Assembly: GCA_033557675.1 (NCBI GenBank)
Contig: JAWQRM010000455.1
Location: 1 to 22,521, forward strand
Length of the DNA: 22,521 nt
Reading direction: 5' to 3'
Origin: Coptodactyla brooksi
Taxonomy: Eukaryota > Arthropoda > Insecta > Coleoptera > Scarabaeidae
Shown: positions 1-11,520 of the stretch, piece after piece
How positions within the stretch are numbered: position 1 is the stretch's first letter
How the letters are laid out: each line of letters opens with the position of its first letter
Notes under the pieces: generated by a model
The model's input: the letters and a program-made list of their open reading frames with translations, nothing else
What the model was told of the DNA's origin: nothing
The model's database searches: none
Program-made: the position numbers and the translations under genes

Positions 1-787
1 GCAGTAGACACCATGAAGGAATTATTTTCAAGATCTGTCGAAAAGTATGGAGTTATGTGCACTAATTACATCGGTGATAGCGACTCTAGGACGTACACGG
101 GAATAATAAATGCGAAACCATATGGTGAGCAGATTGAGATTACAAAAAAAGAGTGCGTGGGACACGTACAAAAGACTTATAGACAAGCTGAGCGTTTACT
201 ATGGCTTAGCAATTCGAAGATATAGTGATTCCAAGAATAACATGAAGAAAGCGACATGGGCAACTTTTTATCATTACGACTCAACAGACAGCAAACCTGA
301 ACATCAATAGTCCCGAAGCATCCGAATCGTGGTGCAAGTGATTATCCAGCATTGCCACAAACGGTGTTACGTGTCATCAAACCGATATACGAAGACCTCA
401 CCAATGACAATTTGTTGGAACGCTGTGTTGGAGGGTACACACAAAATAACAATGAGAGCTATAATCAAATAGTTTGGAAGATAGCTCCAAAACTATGCAT
501 AGTGGGGCAGCAATTGTTAATATTGCTGCATTACTAGCAACATGCATGTTCGACAATGGTGTTACATCATTGTTAGAAATTATGAATGTGTTGGGAATTT
601 CCGTCGGATAGGGGGCGCATTTGTACGTTGCACAAGAGGATGGACATCGCATAGCGAAAGCCGAAGTACAAGCGCAAGAACAATCTAAACAAGGCCGAAT
701 ACGGCGTCGACAACAAAATATGGAAAACATGAACATTCCATCGATCACAGAAGACCTGTACTATGAGCCTGGCATTAATGATTCTGT
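1..787 (+). pseudogene. Mutator-like transposase relic, 3' part
   Basis: The plus strand encodes pieces of a Mutator-like transposase-domain protein, a family widespread in arthropod genomes. Frame one from base 13 gives YIGDSDSRTYTG and KKECVGHVQK. The reading then moves to another frame near base 170 with LIDKLSVYYGLAIRR, WATFYHYDSTD and ESWCK. A third block from about 365 gives IKPIYEDL, NDNLLERCVGG and TQNNNESYNQ. The C-terminal part (about 500-787) reads GVTSLLEIMNVLGIS, then a basic Arg/Gln-rich tail and a final GINDSV. Two internal deletions (after VQK and after PEHQ), frame changes and in-frame stops show that the copy is dead. The 5' part lies outside the window. The family call rests on my memory of these motifs; the decay is seen directly. 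Confidence 0.75.
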
Positions 788-1138
788 GTAAGTTGAAAAA
801 TTTCATGATTTACTCATTGACAAATTTTCAAATGCATTTTTCTCGAAACCGCGTTTTTTAAATCGGTAACCAAAATTTCTCGAAAACCACTAAATCAACT
901 ACCTTTATTTTTTTGTAGTTATTCTGTACATAATTATCTAGTCTTTGTCGTAAGATTTTTTTTCTTCGTTGTTTAGTTTTATGCTAATATGCAAAATAAG
1001 AATCCATTTTTTATCGAAAATCGCTGTTATGTTAAAACGCCCGCCATTTCGTCAAAAATCGATATTTTCAAAATCGGCTACGACAAAGACTAGACTATAG
1101 TATCTAGTTTAATAATCTTTTTGGTTTTGTTGTTTCAG
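788..1138 (+). other. Possible intron or 3' tail of the Mutator-like relic
   Basis: A good donor (GTAAGT at 788-793) follows the last transposase codons, and a pyrimidine-rich acceptor ending in CAG lies at 1136-1138. Reading straight on or splicing both give a stop after GINDSV, so the splice may be real but would not change the protein. The stretch is AT-rich and holds a long inverted repeat described separately. Confidence 0.35.
937..1094. repeat. 16-bp perfect inverted repeat, 126-bp loop
   Basis: The 16 bases at 937-952 (tctagtctttgtcgta) recur exactly as the reverse complement at 1079-1094. Chance is an unlikely source for a 16-bp perfect match in this mixed-composition stretch. The arms could be remnants of terminal repeats of a small element inserted in the transposon tail, or a structural part of the transposon itself. 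Confidence 0.6.
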
Positions 1139-1627
1139 ATGATTTTTGAACAAACGCCAATGGTTACCGTTTTCATCGATTTGTTTACGCCGCTCTGAAG
1201 AAAATACTACAATACGATTAATTTTGGAATTTTTTTAATAGAAGAAAATTGAAATTATTCCTAAATACATATACCTTCAGATAGAAAAACTCCCAATCTG
1301 ACATTTCATACAGTTTTACCTGAAAAAATTCACAAAAATAACCTTCTTTTCCGGCTCCTAGGTGTATGTCTCCCCTTAAAGGAGTAAATTTATGTATTGA
1401 AACATGATTGGTCGAAAGAAATTTCACACGCCAATCGGCGAATACATTTTTAACAAAAATTTTCGAAAATGTGGGAACTGATATTGTGAGGAGACTGTTT
1501 ATTGAGCCTTTTTCTTCCAAATCATTTAACCAGCGTTGCTTATACAAGCTTTTTACGGTACAATTTAGAAGTACATCTCGAAGAAATCAATCTAAATGTT
1601 AAACATGTCTAAACATGTCCTCAGGGA
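1139..1627. other. No recognised gene
   Basis: The start of this stretch is probably still transposon tail. It contains a 109-codon open frame on the minus strand (1218-1547) and a 64-codon one on the plus strand (1408-1602). Neither shows a motif I know. I see no splice or promoter signals strong enough to support a gene. Confidence 0.3.
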
Positions 1628-1690
1628 GATGGTTGGGCAGAACCGATAGCTTGGCCTCCTCGCTCACCTGACTTTTTATTATTGGTTCGT
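1628..1690 (+). pseudogene. Trace of an insect DDE transposase
   Basis: In one frame the stretch reads GWAEPIAWPPRSPDFLLL followed quickly by a stop. The string PIAWPPRSPD followed by a hydrophobic run matches the block around the third acidic residue of a large insect family of Tc1/mariner-superfamily transposases (typically PI.WPPRSPDLTPLDFFLWG). The expected preceding QDGAP block is not visible and the following sequence is broken. This is therefore only a short relic, and its limits are uncertain. Confidence 0.5.
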
Positions 1691-4301
1691 TGAATCGCAG
1701 TTCTTTTATTGTTTCTCTATCTCGTTGCACCAGATGTTGAAAGACTTAGTACCATCTAGGATGTACCTTGGATGGTATATCTCCGAAAATCTTTGTGAAT
1801 GCAGGCTGCAGTTACCAGAGGATGTTATCTTATTTGTGCATAAAGTTTTTAACTCAACAACAGTGATAACCACTAACATATTTAATGCATAGATTTAGAA
1901 TCATCCTGCAGAAGAAGTAATAGGATCTACGAAAAGAACTGAGATAAGGGGAAAATTATGAAAAAAAACGAAATATTTTTGTAAAGTGCAAATCATAGAA
2001 TGATGATAAGAGTACATGAAATACTACACAACCAGCTACATTTAGTAACATTTGGAGGAAAATGAATTCAGTTTTGAAAATGAAGATTGACTTGAACAAT
2101 GCTTTCAATAAATCTCCAATAAGACAACGGATACGGAATCTGTTAAGGAAAAGTTATAAAGAAAGAGCCAGACACTGTATTGGATAAAAATGATGGAAAG
2201 TACAGATCTACTACACAGGTTTGGCAAAGCTTTCTTTGCTTATGGAACGATCACACGAGAAGAACTGAGAGGCATAATATATGCAATAACTTTCCAACTT
2301 CCGCTGGAAAGAAACCAGACATCTCTATCTATCTGCAGCTCTGTTAAGGTCAATTGAGACGTGATCGAAAGTTACTTTCATAATACAATCGTACGATTTG
2401 TACGCGTTCTGATTAATTTCCCAGTTAGGTAATAATTGTAAAACATGGCTGCTCCATATTTAACAGCTTCCAAATGTCATGCTATTATTTAAAATCCCAA
2501 ATGCTATTGGGACTTTTCATTTTCATCTTTTACTTACAAAGTTCAGTTTGTCACACCCTAATTGACCAATGAAATAAAGCTCAAAATAATACATTTCTCT
2601 CAAAATAATATATATAGATTATGCTGCTTCCGGATGCATGAAGCCACATCATCCTGAGCAAAACCCTTAATTATGGATTATCGAAATGAAAGTTAGTAGA
2701 TACAGTATAAAAATCAAACTGCATGTGTATTTTACACATTTGTAGTTTTTATGACCTATCGCAATGTTTAGAGTATCGTTGATTTCGCTCTCAAAGATAT
2801 CGTGAATGAGATTCACTAAATCGGTTTTCCACAATGTACGTATCCATTTTTTTAAAATGGTACGCCCTAACACTACAAGAACACCCAAGTTTTGCAATCC
2901 AAGAGGATTGCTCTGGGGATTCTAAATGTGTAGAAATGATGTGTTTAAAGGAAAGTATTGCATTTAAAAATCAAAATGGACAAAATTAGAAATAACGTAA
3001 ATGGGCAATAACTCTGTCCAAATATGACTCTTCACAGTTATGTTACTCAATAATATTTTTCTTCTACTCTAAATATTCATCAACTTAAACATTATAATAA
3101 TATATTAATTAATGAATAATTAATTGCAGGTTAATATATTTTATTGTCATTTTGGCAATATTTTACTGTCATTAGAATACCTAAAACTATGAAAATGATC
3201 TCTATGGAACACAATTGTCTATAAACAAATGCGCGACCAGCTTTTACTGTTCGAAAAGTATTACTCAGGTAGAATTAATGTTTATTCAAACATCACCAGC
3301 GGTGATTTTTCCCTTATTTTGAATGAATCGAAAAGCACGTATTAAAAAATCAGTTAGGAGATGAATTTAGGATTGTTAGTGATCAATCGAAGTTAACAAA
3401 ATATTATTTTAAGGCTTACTACGATATTACATTATGATTATCACTATAATGTGAAATTTAAAATAATCAGCCTTATGCTTATAAATATCTCACATTAAAT
3501 ATGAGATATAATATGAGAATAAATCAGTTACCAATAATATATTCTTAATTGTGACGAAATTATATATTTATTACAGAGAATTATAAATTTTAAAAATGTT
3601 TTTAAAACAGAAGAAATTAATATTTATCCATTTACACAATACCGTATTGTTGTTGCGTAACGAGAAGCAGCGTGAAAGTGTAAAAACCGATTAAAAACGA
3701 CAGGAATTACGAGAAAACACAATTTGATGAGCCATGAATTTTGTCATTCAGCACTAATGGAAAAATAACTGTTAGATAAAACGATCGTTATCTAGTAATG
3801 GGTGCATACATTATTGCAGAAAATATGTCTAACCGATTATTGTGTGTAGACGTGTTGTTTTTTCTTTGCATTTTGCAAATTTATCTTTAAACCTGGATGA
3901 ACTTAACTTAGAAATGAAAGCATCTGGGATAAGATACGCTTTGTATTCAATATACTTGTCAGAAGCGGCGTCACATTAATTCACTAATATTTGGCGTTTA
4001 TGATGTGCTGTTTGTTTAAATCGCCTTTTTTCCACGACTGTTTATAAGTTTATTATTTGCTGTTACAATTTTCAAGGTGTAGTCAGCTCATCACTCATTT
4101 CTTAGGAAAGGAACACATTTCTTAAGCATAAATCTGTTTAGATTTGGGCACAAAAAAATTAGCTGTAAAGCGCCACCTTCAACATTCTGGTGATGAATTT
4201 TGAAGCTACTCAACAGTTATAAAATCTATCTTCATATAGTAATTATAACGTATAAGACAAACACACAACTAATAGACATTTCAACAATTGTCAATTTTTA
4301 C
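1691..4301. other. AT-rich stretch without recognised genes
   Basis: I find no recognisable protein. A 76-codon minus-strand frame at 2667-2897 reads fairly protein-like (it contains GRTILKKWI and ESEINDTLNIAIG), but I cannot place it. Short imperfect hairpins occur, for example atatctca at 3485-3492 against tgagatat at 3502-3509, and aatatattaa at 3099-3108 against ttaatatatt at 3131-3140. These are expected in sequence this AT-rich. If the minus-strand host gene continues to the left, this would be its intron or 3' flank. Confidence 0.4.
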
Positions 4302-4475
4302 CTGTTTCATTTCTTTGCACTCATTGATTTGGGTTCTCTTTCTCTTTCTTTTAGAGTCTTTGACTATCGGACTTGAATATTCCACGTCCTCTCCCGTAAA
4401 TGTACCGCGCAAGTCGTCAAGCATCGAGCAAATTCTGTCATCCAAATGTTGCTGCTTGTGCCGAAAACCGTTCAC
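4302..4475 (-). CDS. Coding exon of unrecognised host gene, third in view
   Basis: This is a 174-base, 58-codon exon on the minus strand. It is bounded by an acceptor (tttag, AG at 4477-4476) and a CAG|GTAAAA donor at 4302/4301, and is phase 0 at both ends. It starts VNGFRHKQQ and continues with an acidic and hydrophobic stretch, HLDDRICSMLDDLRG, likely helical. It ends with KRKRKRTQ, a basic cluster that looks like a nuclear localisation signal, and a charged tail. Joined in phase it follows the exon at 9183-9404. No stop codon is reached, so the coding region continues further left. A nuclear protein is plausible from the basic cluster, but that is inference. I do not recognise the family. 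Confidence 0.6.
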
Positions 4476-5557
4476 CTAAATTCGGAAAGTTGCCAGATAA
4501 AAAAATACCTTTTTTAAATTTTGAAAACCCCCAATAACAAACATCATGACCAATTTGATCGAAAGCTAACTTATTAACCAACCGGTTTTCTTTCAACCTA
4601 CAACAACACCTTGACGATTAGCGATTGAATGATACCTATAGTATTACATGAAACTGAAAACAATACGCATAAAAAAGAACTACGCAGCTTCATCTATTAG
4701 CATACTTTACATGAAACGCTTATAAATACGCCTCTGGCACACGATAAATACGGTCTTAATGTGAAAACGTTACATAAATCTGTAAGGAAAGCGTCGCAGA
4801 TGTACGAGAGGTGCATAAAAAGGCTATGCATAACATCGTATAAGCGTACGCGACTGAATCAAGCAAGCGCTGATTTATTTCAGGCGCGAAGGTGGCTTGA
4901 TATTAAAATATAATGACGCCCACTCCACGAGACAGAAGAGGCCGTTTTGACAGCAGGAGATTCGACTTTCAATCCTATTACTCATGCGTCGTGTTTTGTT
5001 TCCTCCGGTAAGTAGAAAGTGTTGGGGATATTTCAAAAATTTTTGTTCGTTTTTTTAGTTTATAGGCTTTCCTGCTGGGTAACAGGTAGTTTTTGAAAGT
5101 TTCGATTTTGGCAAAACAGTTAGCTACATTATTCTCCAAGTGTTTGTTATTTTCATTGTATGCAAAAACGGTTCGCACAACGTAATTAATTACCTGTTTA
5201 TTGTTCTTAGATATAGTCCCTTGTCCCTTGAACAATTATAAACGAATTCAATACGAATTAAATACAAGCAAATAATTTAAAAAGGTTGTAACTTCATTAC
5301 TGAGAATAAATTAATAAGCAGAAATATTCTTTATGCTTTATGCCACTAAATATGTATTAATATATGTATTAATTATAAGTTCTACTAAATTGACTTAACT
5401 TAATATTGTTAATTGCTAAAGGACCTGCTAATTTTGTATAATAAAAAAGTGCATAAATAAGTACACATTTCTGTTATTTATGCATTATTCTATTAAGCTA
5501 TAATATAAAATTATTGGAATAAGATTTTTGAATTTGTTTTTGTATGGAAAACCAGGG

Positions 5558-5950
5558 AGTACGGTTGATGATGAGTTTCTACTGGTGCGGATTCAAACCA
5601 ATCATCGTCAAACCGTTCGAGAGCTTGCGGAAGACTTGGGTGTAAATAACAAGCCAGTTTAAAGTGACTTGCAATCGATCGGTAAAGTAAGGAAAATGGG
5701 TGTCACACAAATTGAATGAACAATAGAAATGTCAACGTCAAGAGAATCGCAATTCCCTATCAATTCGCAATAAAATGACCTGCTCTTGGACCATATTGTA
5801 ATTTACAACGAAAAATAGATACTCTACAATAACCGACGATGTTCTGCTCAATGGGTAGAATCTGACGAGAGTCAGATTCAGGTACCGTTTGATGTCGAAT
5901 TCGAAAAGATGTACAAAAAATGGACCATTAAACAACTAGGTATTTGGTGA
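5558..5950 (+). pseudogene. Decayed cecropia-like mariner transposase fragment
   Basis: Frame one from 5558 gives STVDDEFLLVRIQ, TVRELAEDLGV and QSIGKVRKMG, which is the second helix-turn-helix part of a mariner transposase. After a frame change near 5720, DLLLDHIVIYNEK, a stop, then ILYNNRRCSAQWV matches the block around the first catalytic Asp (usually DRIVTCDEKWILYDNRRRSAQWL). The catalytic Asp is replaced by Asn (YNEK), and the following Trp codon has become a TAG stop. The match to Hsmar1-type sequence suggests the cecropia subfamily. No terminal repeats are visible. The fragment lies in an inferred intron, antisense to the host gene. Confidence 0.75.
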
Positions 5951-7257
5951 ACAGAAACCATCCGCCATGTGACATTTTCATAAAAAAACAAACAATACAC
6001 AGCTTGTATCTTATTGAAAAAATATGTAGGTTGTAATAGTGCTTATGCTAATCAATAAAATTCAACGTAAACAAAATTGCCTAATAATACTGATACATAT
6101 TTTATTGTTTTTAAGTAGTATTATCAGGTATATATTAATTTTATGCCCCTTGTTTGTGAAACCCTACACAAATTAGAAGCTATTTTAAATTGTATTTTAA
6201 TTCTTGTACTTCTAAGTGAATATAGTATATAATAATCTATTAATTAGTTATATGATAATCTATAATGCTTAATAACTAATAACTTAATAATTCATTATAA
6301 ATTATTGTCAATAATTAGAGCAATAGCAATTATATATCTATTTAACAATCGATATAGAATGCATTAAGCTGAGAATCCTGATAATATAGTTTTAATGTAA
6401 ACCGAACATTCCTAAATAAAATTTCTCAAGTTACCACATTCATTTATTTTTCTTTGTATACTTTTAATTTTTATATTACTCGAAGTAATAAAATTCTTAT
6501 TCATTCGTTTCAACGCACAAAATAAACGAGATTGCTGGTTTCCTAACATGTTGCATTACATTATATTATATTAAATTACAATATTATTTAACATTTTTAT
6601 TATTATACTTTATTGTACATTTAAGTATGCTTTTATGTACATGAATCGTCGAATTTGGCGTTTTCCTAAATTATTTAAAATTTGCTGGTAAAATAATAGT
6701 ATAAGAAAATAGAAATCATTAACAATAACGATTTCTTGTTTATAGGCCTTTGCGAATACACACAAAAATACTGTAAAGTATCCATAAATAATTGCCCACA
6801 AAATAATATAATTATTATTGGTTCTTTAGACTGTGTACGATAGATAGACTTATGTCTATGCGTATAAAACGTTGAGAAGAGTAGATAGGATTCAATATTT
6901 GTACTATCATAAAAAAACATATTTTTTTGTAATGACTTTACTTAAAATATTGGTTATACAAATTAAAAATTACTTAAAAACTGTACGCAGCTTGGGAAAA
7001 TTCCATTTCAATTAACATTTATGTTTTAATGTACCATAAATTAATAACTATTCCCAATTAGTATTTTTTAAATATGCTAATCAATCACGTGTTTGCGTAC
7101 AAATTTATACATAATACATAAGGTTTTCGAACTACTAAAAAAATGTTAATTATATTGGCATTTTAATCATGACATCTTTTGCACACATATAATATTGTTA
7201 TTCCGTTTAATTTATAATCTCATATCACTCGAAATAATTATATATGTATATATATAT

Positions 7258-7316
7258 AAATTCAAATGAGAAAGTTTTTTGAAAAAAAAATTTTCAAAAA
7301 TTTTTCTCAAATTCAA
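7258..7316. repeat. Imperfect A/T inverted repeat
   Basis: The sequence aaattcaaatgagaaag, followed by a T run and gaaaa, is mirrored by ttttcaaaaa, a T run, and ctcaaattcaaa, giving a near-palindrome of about 59 bases. The flanking sequence to about 7440 keeps the same TTTTGAAAA flavour. It is probably low-complexity drift. Confidence 0.4.
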
Positions 7317-8037
7317 AACATGTTTTCAAAAGATGTTTAACAAAAATGTTTTTTTGAAAAAAAAAATTCTCTTAATTTGAGAAACAAATTGTAAAAATTT
7401 TTCTTCAATTTTTCTTAAATTTAAAAAAAATTGGTTACTCAGATAATGAGGAAAACCTAATTTAATTAGAATACAAATTTCTTACGCTAATTAATAGTAG
7501 AGACAATTAAAAACAAACAGAATTTCAAAAAATTGTTCAAAATTTTTTCCATATCGTTGAATACTGCACATCATCGAACGATTAAATTATATGCATTATA
7601 TAGCTTTCCGGGTTCGGGCGAATTTCTTCTGCAACCTGTATGTTGCGATGCTGAGATATTGGACTATATGGAGGACTAAGTACGAAATTTAGGGACTGTG
7701 GGTTTAACAATAAGTGGATTGTAATTTTTTTTCCTAAAAGTATTTTGAGCTTATGAATATATTTTAATTTTATTATTTTTGTTTAATTTCAGTAATTTTT
7801 TGGTGTGTAATGTAATGTATGTAATATATTCATTATTAACTCTTGTAATATATAATATGAATTAAACTAATTTACTCACAAATCATTTACCAGAAACAAC
7901 TTATTTTATTTTATTATTAATTATAATGGTAACTAGGCGTAAGTGACAATTTTATATATACAAGTGTTTTACCTCATCATTTCAGTAACCATTCAGAATT
8001 GAACATATGTGTATTATGATTTTTTTACTCTGAATAT

Positions 8038-8063
8038 AATTATATTATATATATAATATAATT
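8038..8063. repeat. 26-bp perfect AT palindrome
   Basis: The 26 bases from aattatatta to taatataatt read identically on both strands, centred on TATATATA. It could extrude as a cruciform, but only A and T are present, so chance in AT-rich DNA is a fair explanation. Confidence 0.55.
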
Positions 8064-8129
8064 GTAATATACAATTATATTAATTACAACTACTAGAGAT
8101 ATTGTAATTACTATAATTATATGTGTACG

Positions 8130-8760
8130 CATGGAAAGTGGCAATAAAATTCCGGCAGAAACGGATTTGCAGGAAACGAAGCGTGGTGTATAATTTCCAA
8201 ACAAGAAAAAGGCATTAATAAAGGGCCAAGTTTTAATTCTTAATAGTCGTAAATCATCGAACAGGGAACTCGTAAAAGTCGTGCCGCATCAACTCGAATT
8301 ATAATACTACCGAGAAAAAATCACAATTCCCCGTTCCGAAAACGACAAAAACAGTCAACATTTGCCGCTGTCTCTCTCTCTTTCTCTTATTCATCGGCGA
8401 GGTACGCAAATGACAAGGGAGAGAAGAACGGGTCAGTTTACGAGGAGTTTTGGTCTAGAGGAATTATGCGCTATAAAATGCGACGCGCGCATGCGTTCTA
8501 CGCTTAACTTCGTCCGTAGCGTGCTAGATCGTAAACGTCCCGAATAAATTCGAGCATTAATAAAGGTCGAAACGTTGTGGGATTTAGTCTACGGGTGATA
8601 TTTATTGAAATTTATCGAGTCCCTCGCAAGGGGGCAGTCAAAATACTTATAAATTTAATGTTGTGAACACCGACAAAGTAAAAACGGTGATTTTAGATTT
8701 TTCGTTTTGGTGCGAAACAAAGGCCGACTGCGCGCCGTTTTGATATAAACGTTACAGTTT
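8130..8760. promoter_or_regulatory. CpG-rich island in intron, candidate regulatory element
   Basis: This stretch stands out from its AT-rich surroundings. It has many CpG dinucleotides (for example gcgacgcgcgcatgcg near 8481), a CT tract at about 8369-8388 (GAGA-type sites on the other strand), and a TATAAAA just upstream of the CpG cluster at about 8473. The longest open frame (8362-8547) has no recognisable motif. Possible readings are an intronic enhancer or an internal promoter. Nothing here proves activity. Confidence 0.3.
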
Positions 8761-9182
8761 TACGAGCTGAAAATTACGCTTAATGGGACAAATTGATTGC
8801 TTGCAAAAAGGTACAATGTTGCACTACGCGTTGGATAACTTTCCAACGCTAATAAAATAACCTTTTGATGGGTATCTGGCGATGGACATTTCGCAACCAA
8901 CTTGATTATAAAACACATTTCTACAATCTTGCGACTTCCTTTTCTGTATGCAACATAGAACCACATCATAAATTCAATAAAGCCTTAATACCACAATGTA
9001 AGTGCATTCACTATATTATATTAAAACACATGCTGTATTCATTGAAAGAAAAACCAGTGGGTTAACAAGAAAAGCCAATTGCCGAAAAATAGCAAAAAAA
9101 AACAAAAGAGTTAAAAACAAGCAAAAAGCATTATGTGCAATATGGCATTTACAAACTGCATCAAAAATAGTAAAATCCTGAC

Positions 9183-9404
9183 CTGTTTGAACTGTTCTTC
9201 GAAGGACCAACTATTGTTGTTCGATGAACTGCTGCCTTCCGAAGAATGTGGACTGCTCGAAGAAGGTCCTGGATTATTTTGATGTGCTGCCTGCGGTACT
9301 AAATATTGTGGCTGTGGCATCATGGACAGGTGAGGTGCCATTTGGAAGTTAAACGTTTCCCTGCAAGCTAGTGGATACTGTTGCCTATTTCCTTCAAAAT
9401 CTTC
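9183..9404 (-). CDS. Coding exon of unrecognised host gene, second in view
   Basis: This is a 222-base, 74-codon exon on the minus strand. It runs from an acceptor with a T-rich tract (ttttcag, AG at 9406-9405) to a CAG|GTCAGG donor at 9183/9182, phase 0 at both ends. The protein begins EDFEGNRQQYPLACRETF. A Met/Pro/Gln segment with HLSMMPQPQYLVPQ follows, then a Ser/Asn-rich linker (SSSSPHSSEGSSSSNNN), and it ends WSFEEQFKQ, which looks like the start of a helix. This composition is typical of a disordered region in a regulatory protein. The even codon use, absence of stops and flanking splice sites make a real exon likely. The protein family is not recognised. Confidence 0.7.
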
Positions 9405-10930
9405 CTGAAAACAGTAAATATGCCATGCTTGTATATTTTTGTATTCCTATTAAATAATGCCTTCATTCCAAGTTTCTCAAACATAGTTCCATTGATCACT
9501 TACAGCGATTAATAATAATTTATTACCACAGCCCCGCAGTAAAAATCGAAACTTATGTTGGTATAGTTGAACTACACTTTCCGTTCATTATTAATTATTT
9601 TAACTTTTTCTTTTTATTGATCCTTTTGCGTTGCATTCTCACCAGACTCCTTGGAAACTGATAAATATTACGATCTTTTATGATGAGATCATGTACAAAT
9701 CACACACCAAACAAAAGAGAGGCTACGGAAGGACTGAGCAGGGTGATACTACTCAAAAATATTCACGGTGAAATTAAAGATTAAGACAGGTTAATACAGA
9801 TTAATATATATACTATTACTGTAGAGAAAGAATTACACGAATTATAATGAAAAAAGGTTGGATGTTTTTAAGTCCAGGCCTAAATACAGGTAGTAAGCGA
9901 TCTCGCCTTCTTTGACTCTTTGTATTGTAGTTCATTTTGACGTTTTGTAATCTTGTAAAAGCGGATTAAACAGGATTATTTATAGGTTAGCCTCCATAAA
10001 CTATTAAAAATAAAACGTGTGCAGAAACTGAATAAAAGAATAAATGTATTTATTTTAAATCCTGCATACAAAATTACAAAAAAAAATTTATTAGATATTT
10101 AGTGGTTGAATTACTATTTAAAACACCTCATTGAAGTCTATGGAATCCTACAAAGGTTTTTAACAATTAGTACTTTATTTTGCTCAGGCCTTCAAGGTCT
10201 TGATTTTGAAGTCAGTGTTGGCTGTGTGACATTTCTAACTAATCCAACCTAACATATTAACGTCCAGATGTCCTTAACTTTGTTGTCCTTAAATTATTAA
10301 CATACCTTTCATTAAATTTTGTATTATTGGATCGATAGACTCAGTTTTGAATTTTTTCTTGACTAAAACAAATTGTCATCTGTGCACTAAATTCAAATTA
10401 AATATTCTGCTAGGTTTTTTTCTCCAAAAAGATTTATTCGCAGCAATTCTGTATTTCAATTTATATTATTTTCTTGGTCTATAAATCGTTGGTAGTTACT
10501 TCAGGAAAATCTATCAATATTCGATCATCCTATGAAATTGAAAATTGATTGTCTCAAAATATTTAGTAGACAATCTTGCTCAAGTACAGATATTCTTGAT
10601 GAACATGTTTTAAGTGTCCTTCGTAATGGGTTCTTCCTTCATGACATCAGTTTTGTATAGGAAAAAAACTGTTTTTAAATATTAATATGCTGAGTAGTTG
10701 TTAATATTTCTGTATTTAATTTTGATAAAAATTTGGACTTTTAAGATCAAATATCACAATGACGAGACACGATTGTACTGCCAATTAAATATCGGAATTC
10801 AAAATCTTTGAGTACTGATAAATTACCTATTAATAATTATTACAGCAACAAAACCATCTTCACGACAGGCGACATTTTCTGTCCCAGATTTAAGGCTAAA
10901 ATATTCTCCTAAAAACACTAATTGTATACT

Positions 10931-10954
10931 ACTAGTAACACTACTAGTAACACT
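10931..10954. repeat. 12-bp unit in two perfect tandem copies
   Basis: The unit actagtaacact occurs twice head to tail. It is bracketed by two copies of taattgtatactac (ending at about 10931 and at 10953-10966), so a segment of roughly 35 bases was probably duplicated. Confidence 0.65.
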
Positions 10955-10977
10955 AATTGTATACTACATAACAAAAT

Positions 10978-11090
10978 ACTAATTGTATCTATAAGAACAT
11001 ATTTATTTGTTTACGTAGTTATTTGAAACGGAAGTCAATAAACTAGTAACTAAAACAGAAACAAATGCCTAACATTAGGGCTAAGAAGTA
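10978..11090 (+). repeat. Duplicated flank upstream of mariner A
   Basis: This roughly 113-base stretch, from about actaattgtatct through aacattagggctaagaagTA, recurs with few differences at 16328-16439, where it also ends at the TA directly before a mariner. The match stops abruptly at its left side, giving a shared breakpoint. Confidence 0.8.
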
Positions 11091-11413
11091 TTGGGTTGTT
11101 CGGAAAGTAATTTTGTTTTTTCGCGACAGAGGCGTTAGTTGTATTTTCACCAGCCAACTTCATTCTAAACCGTATATGCATTGTGTATTCTGACAGCTGA
11201 CATTGAAAAGTTTATGTGTGAAACTATTTGTTTCGGTTCTATGCAATTGTTTTCTTTTTGTGTGTTCTGAAACATGGAGAATCAAAAACAGCATTTTTGA
11301 CACATATTGCTTTTTTATTACAGAAAAGGCCGTTCAAGCGAAAAAAGAATTAGTCGATGTGTATGGAGAAGATATATTGACAGAATTTCAGTGTCAAAAT
11401 TGGTTTACAAATT

Positions 11414-11459
11414 TTTTTTGCAAAAGGTTGCAACACTTTTTTGCAAAAGGTTGCAACAC
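11414..11459 (+). repeat. 23-bp unit in two perfect tandem copies inside mariner A
   Basis: A 23-base unit (six Ts, gcaaaaggttgcaacac) is repeated exactly at 11414-11436 and 11437-11459. It lies in the TTGCAAAA-rich core that replaces the missing central transposase region. Sister copy C has a single version, so the duplication is specific to copy A or a close ancestor. Confidence 0.8.
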
Positions 11460-11520
11460 TTTTTGCAAGTTTGCAAAATTTTTGGGAGCTTTTTCCAAAA
11501 TCTTCGGAAGAATACCTCGA

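Larger units (their letters stand above)
5951..8129. other. AT-rich intronic stretch, no genes
   Basis: I see no coding signal here. The open frames at 6610-6801 and 6675-6920 (minus strand) are low in complexity and lack motifs. Poly-A/poly-T tracts form imperfect inverted repeats between about 7258 and 7316, and a (TA)n tract lies at 7241-7260. Confidence 0.4.
4476..9182 (-). other. Inferred intron of the host gene (about 4.7 kb)
   Basis: The interval separates two phase-0 coding exons of the minus-strand gene and starts GTCAGG (from 9182 downward). It contains a decayed mariner (5558-5950), long AT-rich stretches and a CpG-rich patch (8130-8760). An 85-codon minus-strand frame at 4978-5235 has no recognisable motif. 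The intron status is inferred from the matching phases; a transcript would be needed to prove it. Confidence 0.45.

Noticed and set aside
398..748. 116-codon minus-strand frame
   Set aside because: It is the antisense shadow of the Mutator-like transposase C-terminal part, which has clear family motifs on the plus strand.
1218..1547. 109-codon minus-strand frame as a gene
   Set aside because: No motif, no splice signals and a Phe/Lys-rich AT-driven composition. It is close to transposon debris.
4978..5235. 85-codon minus-strand frame as a further host exon
   Set aside because: It is on the right strand, but I see no convincing acceptor and donor pair that keeps the phase, and no motif. It would also break the clean phase-0 joining of the flanking exons.
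7241..7260. (TA)n tract as a promoter
   Set aside because: Short simple repeat in very AT-rich DNA with no start of a gene nearby.
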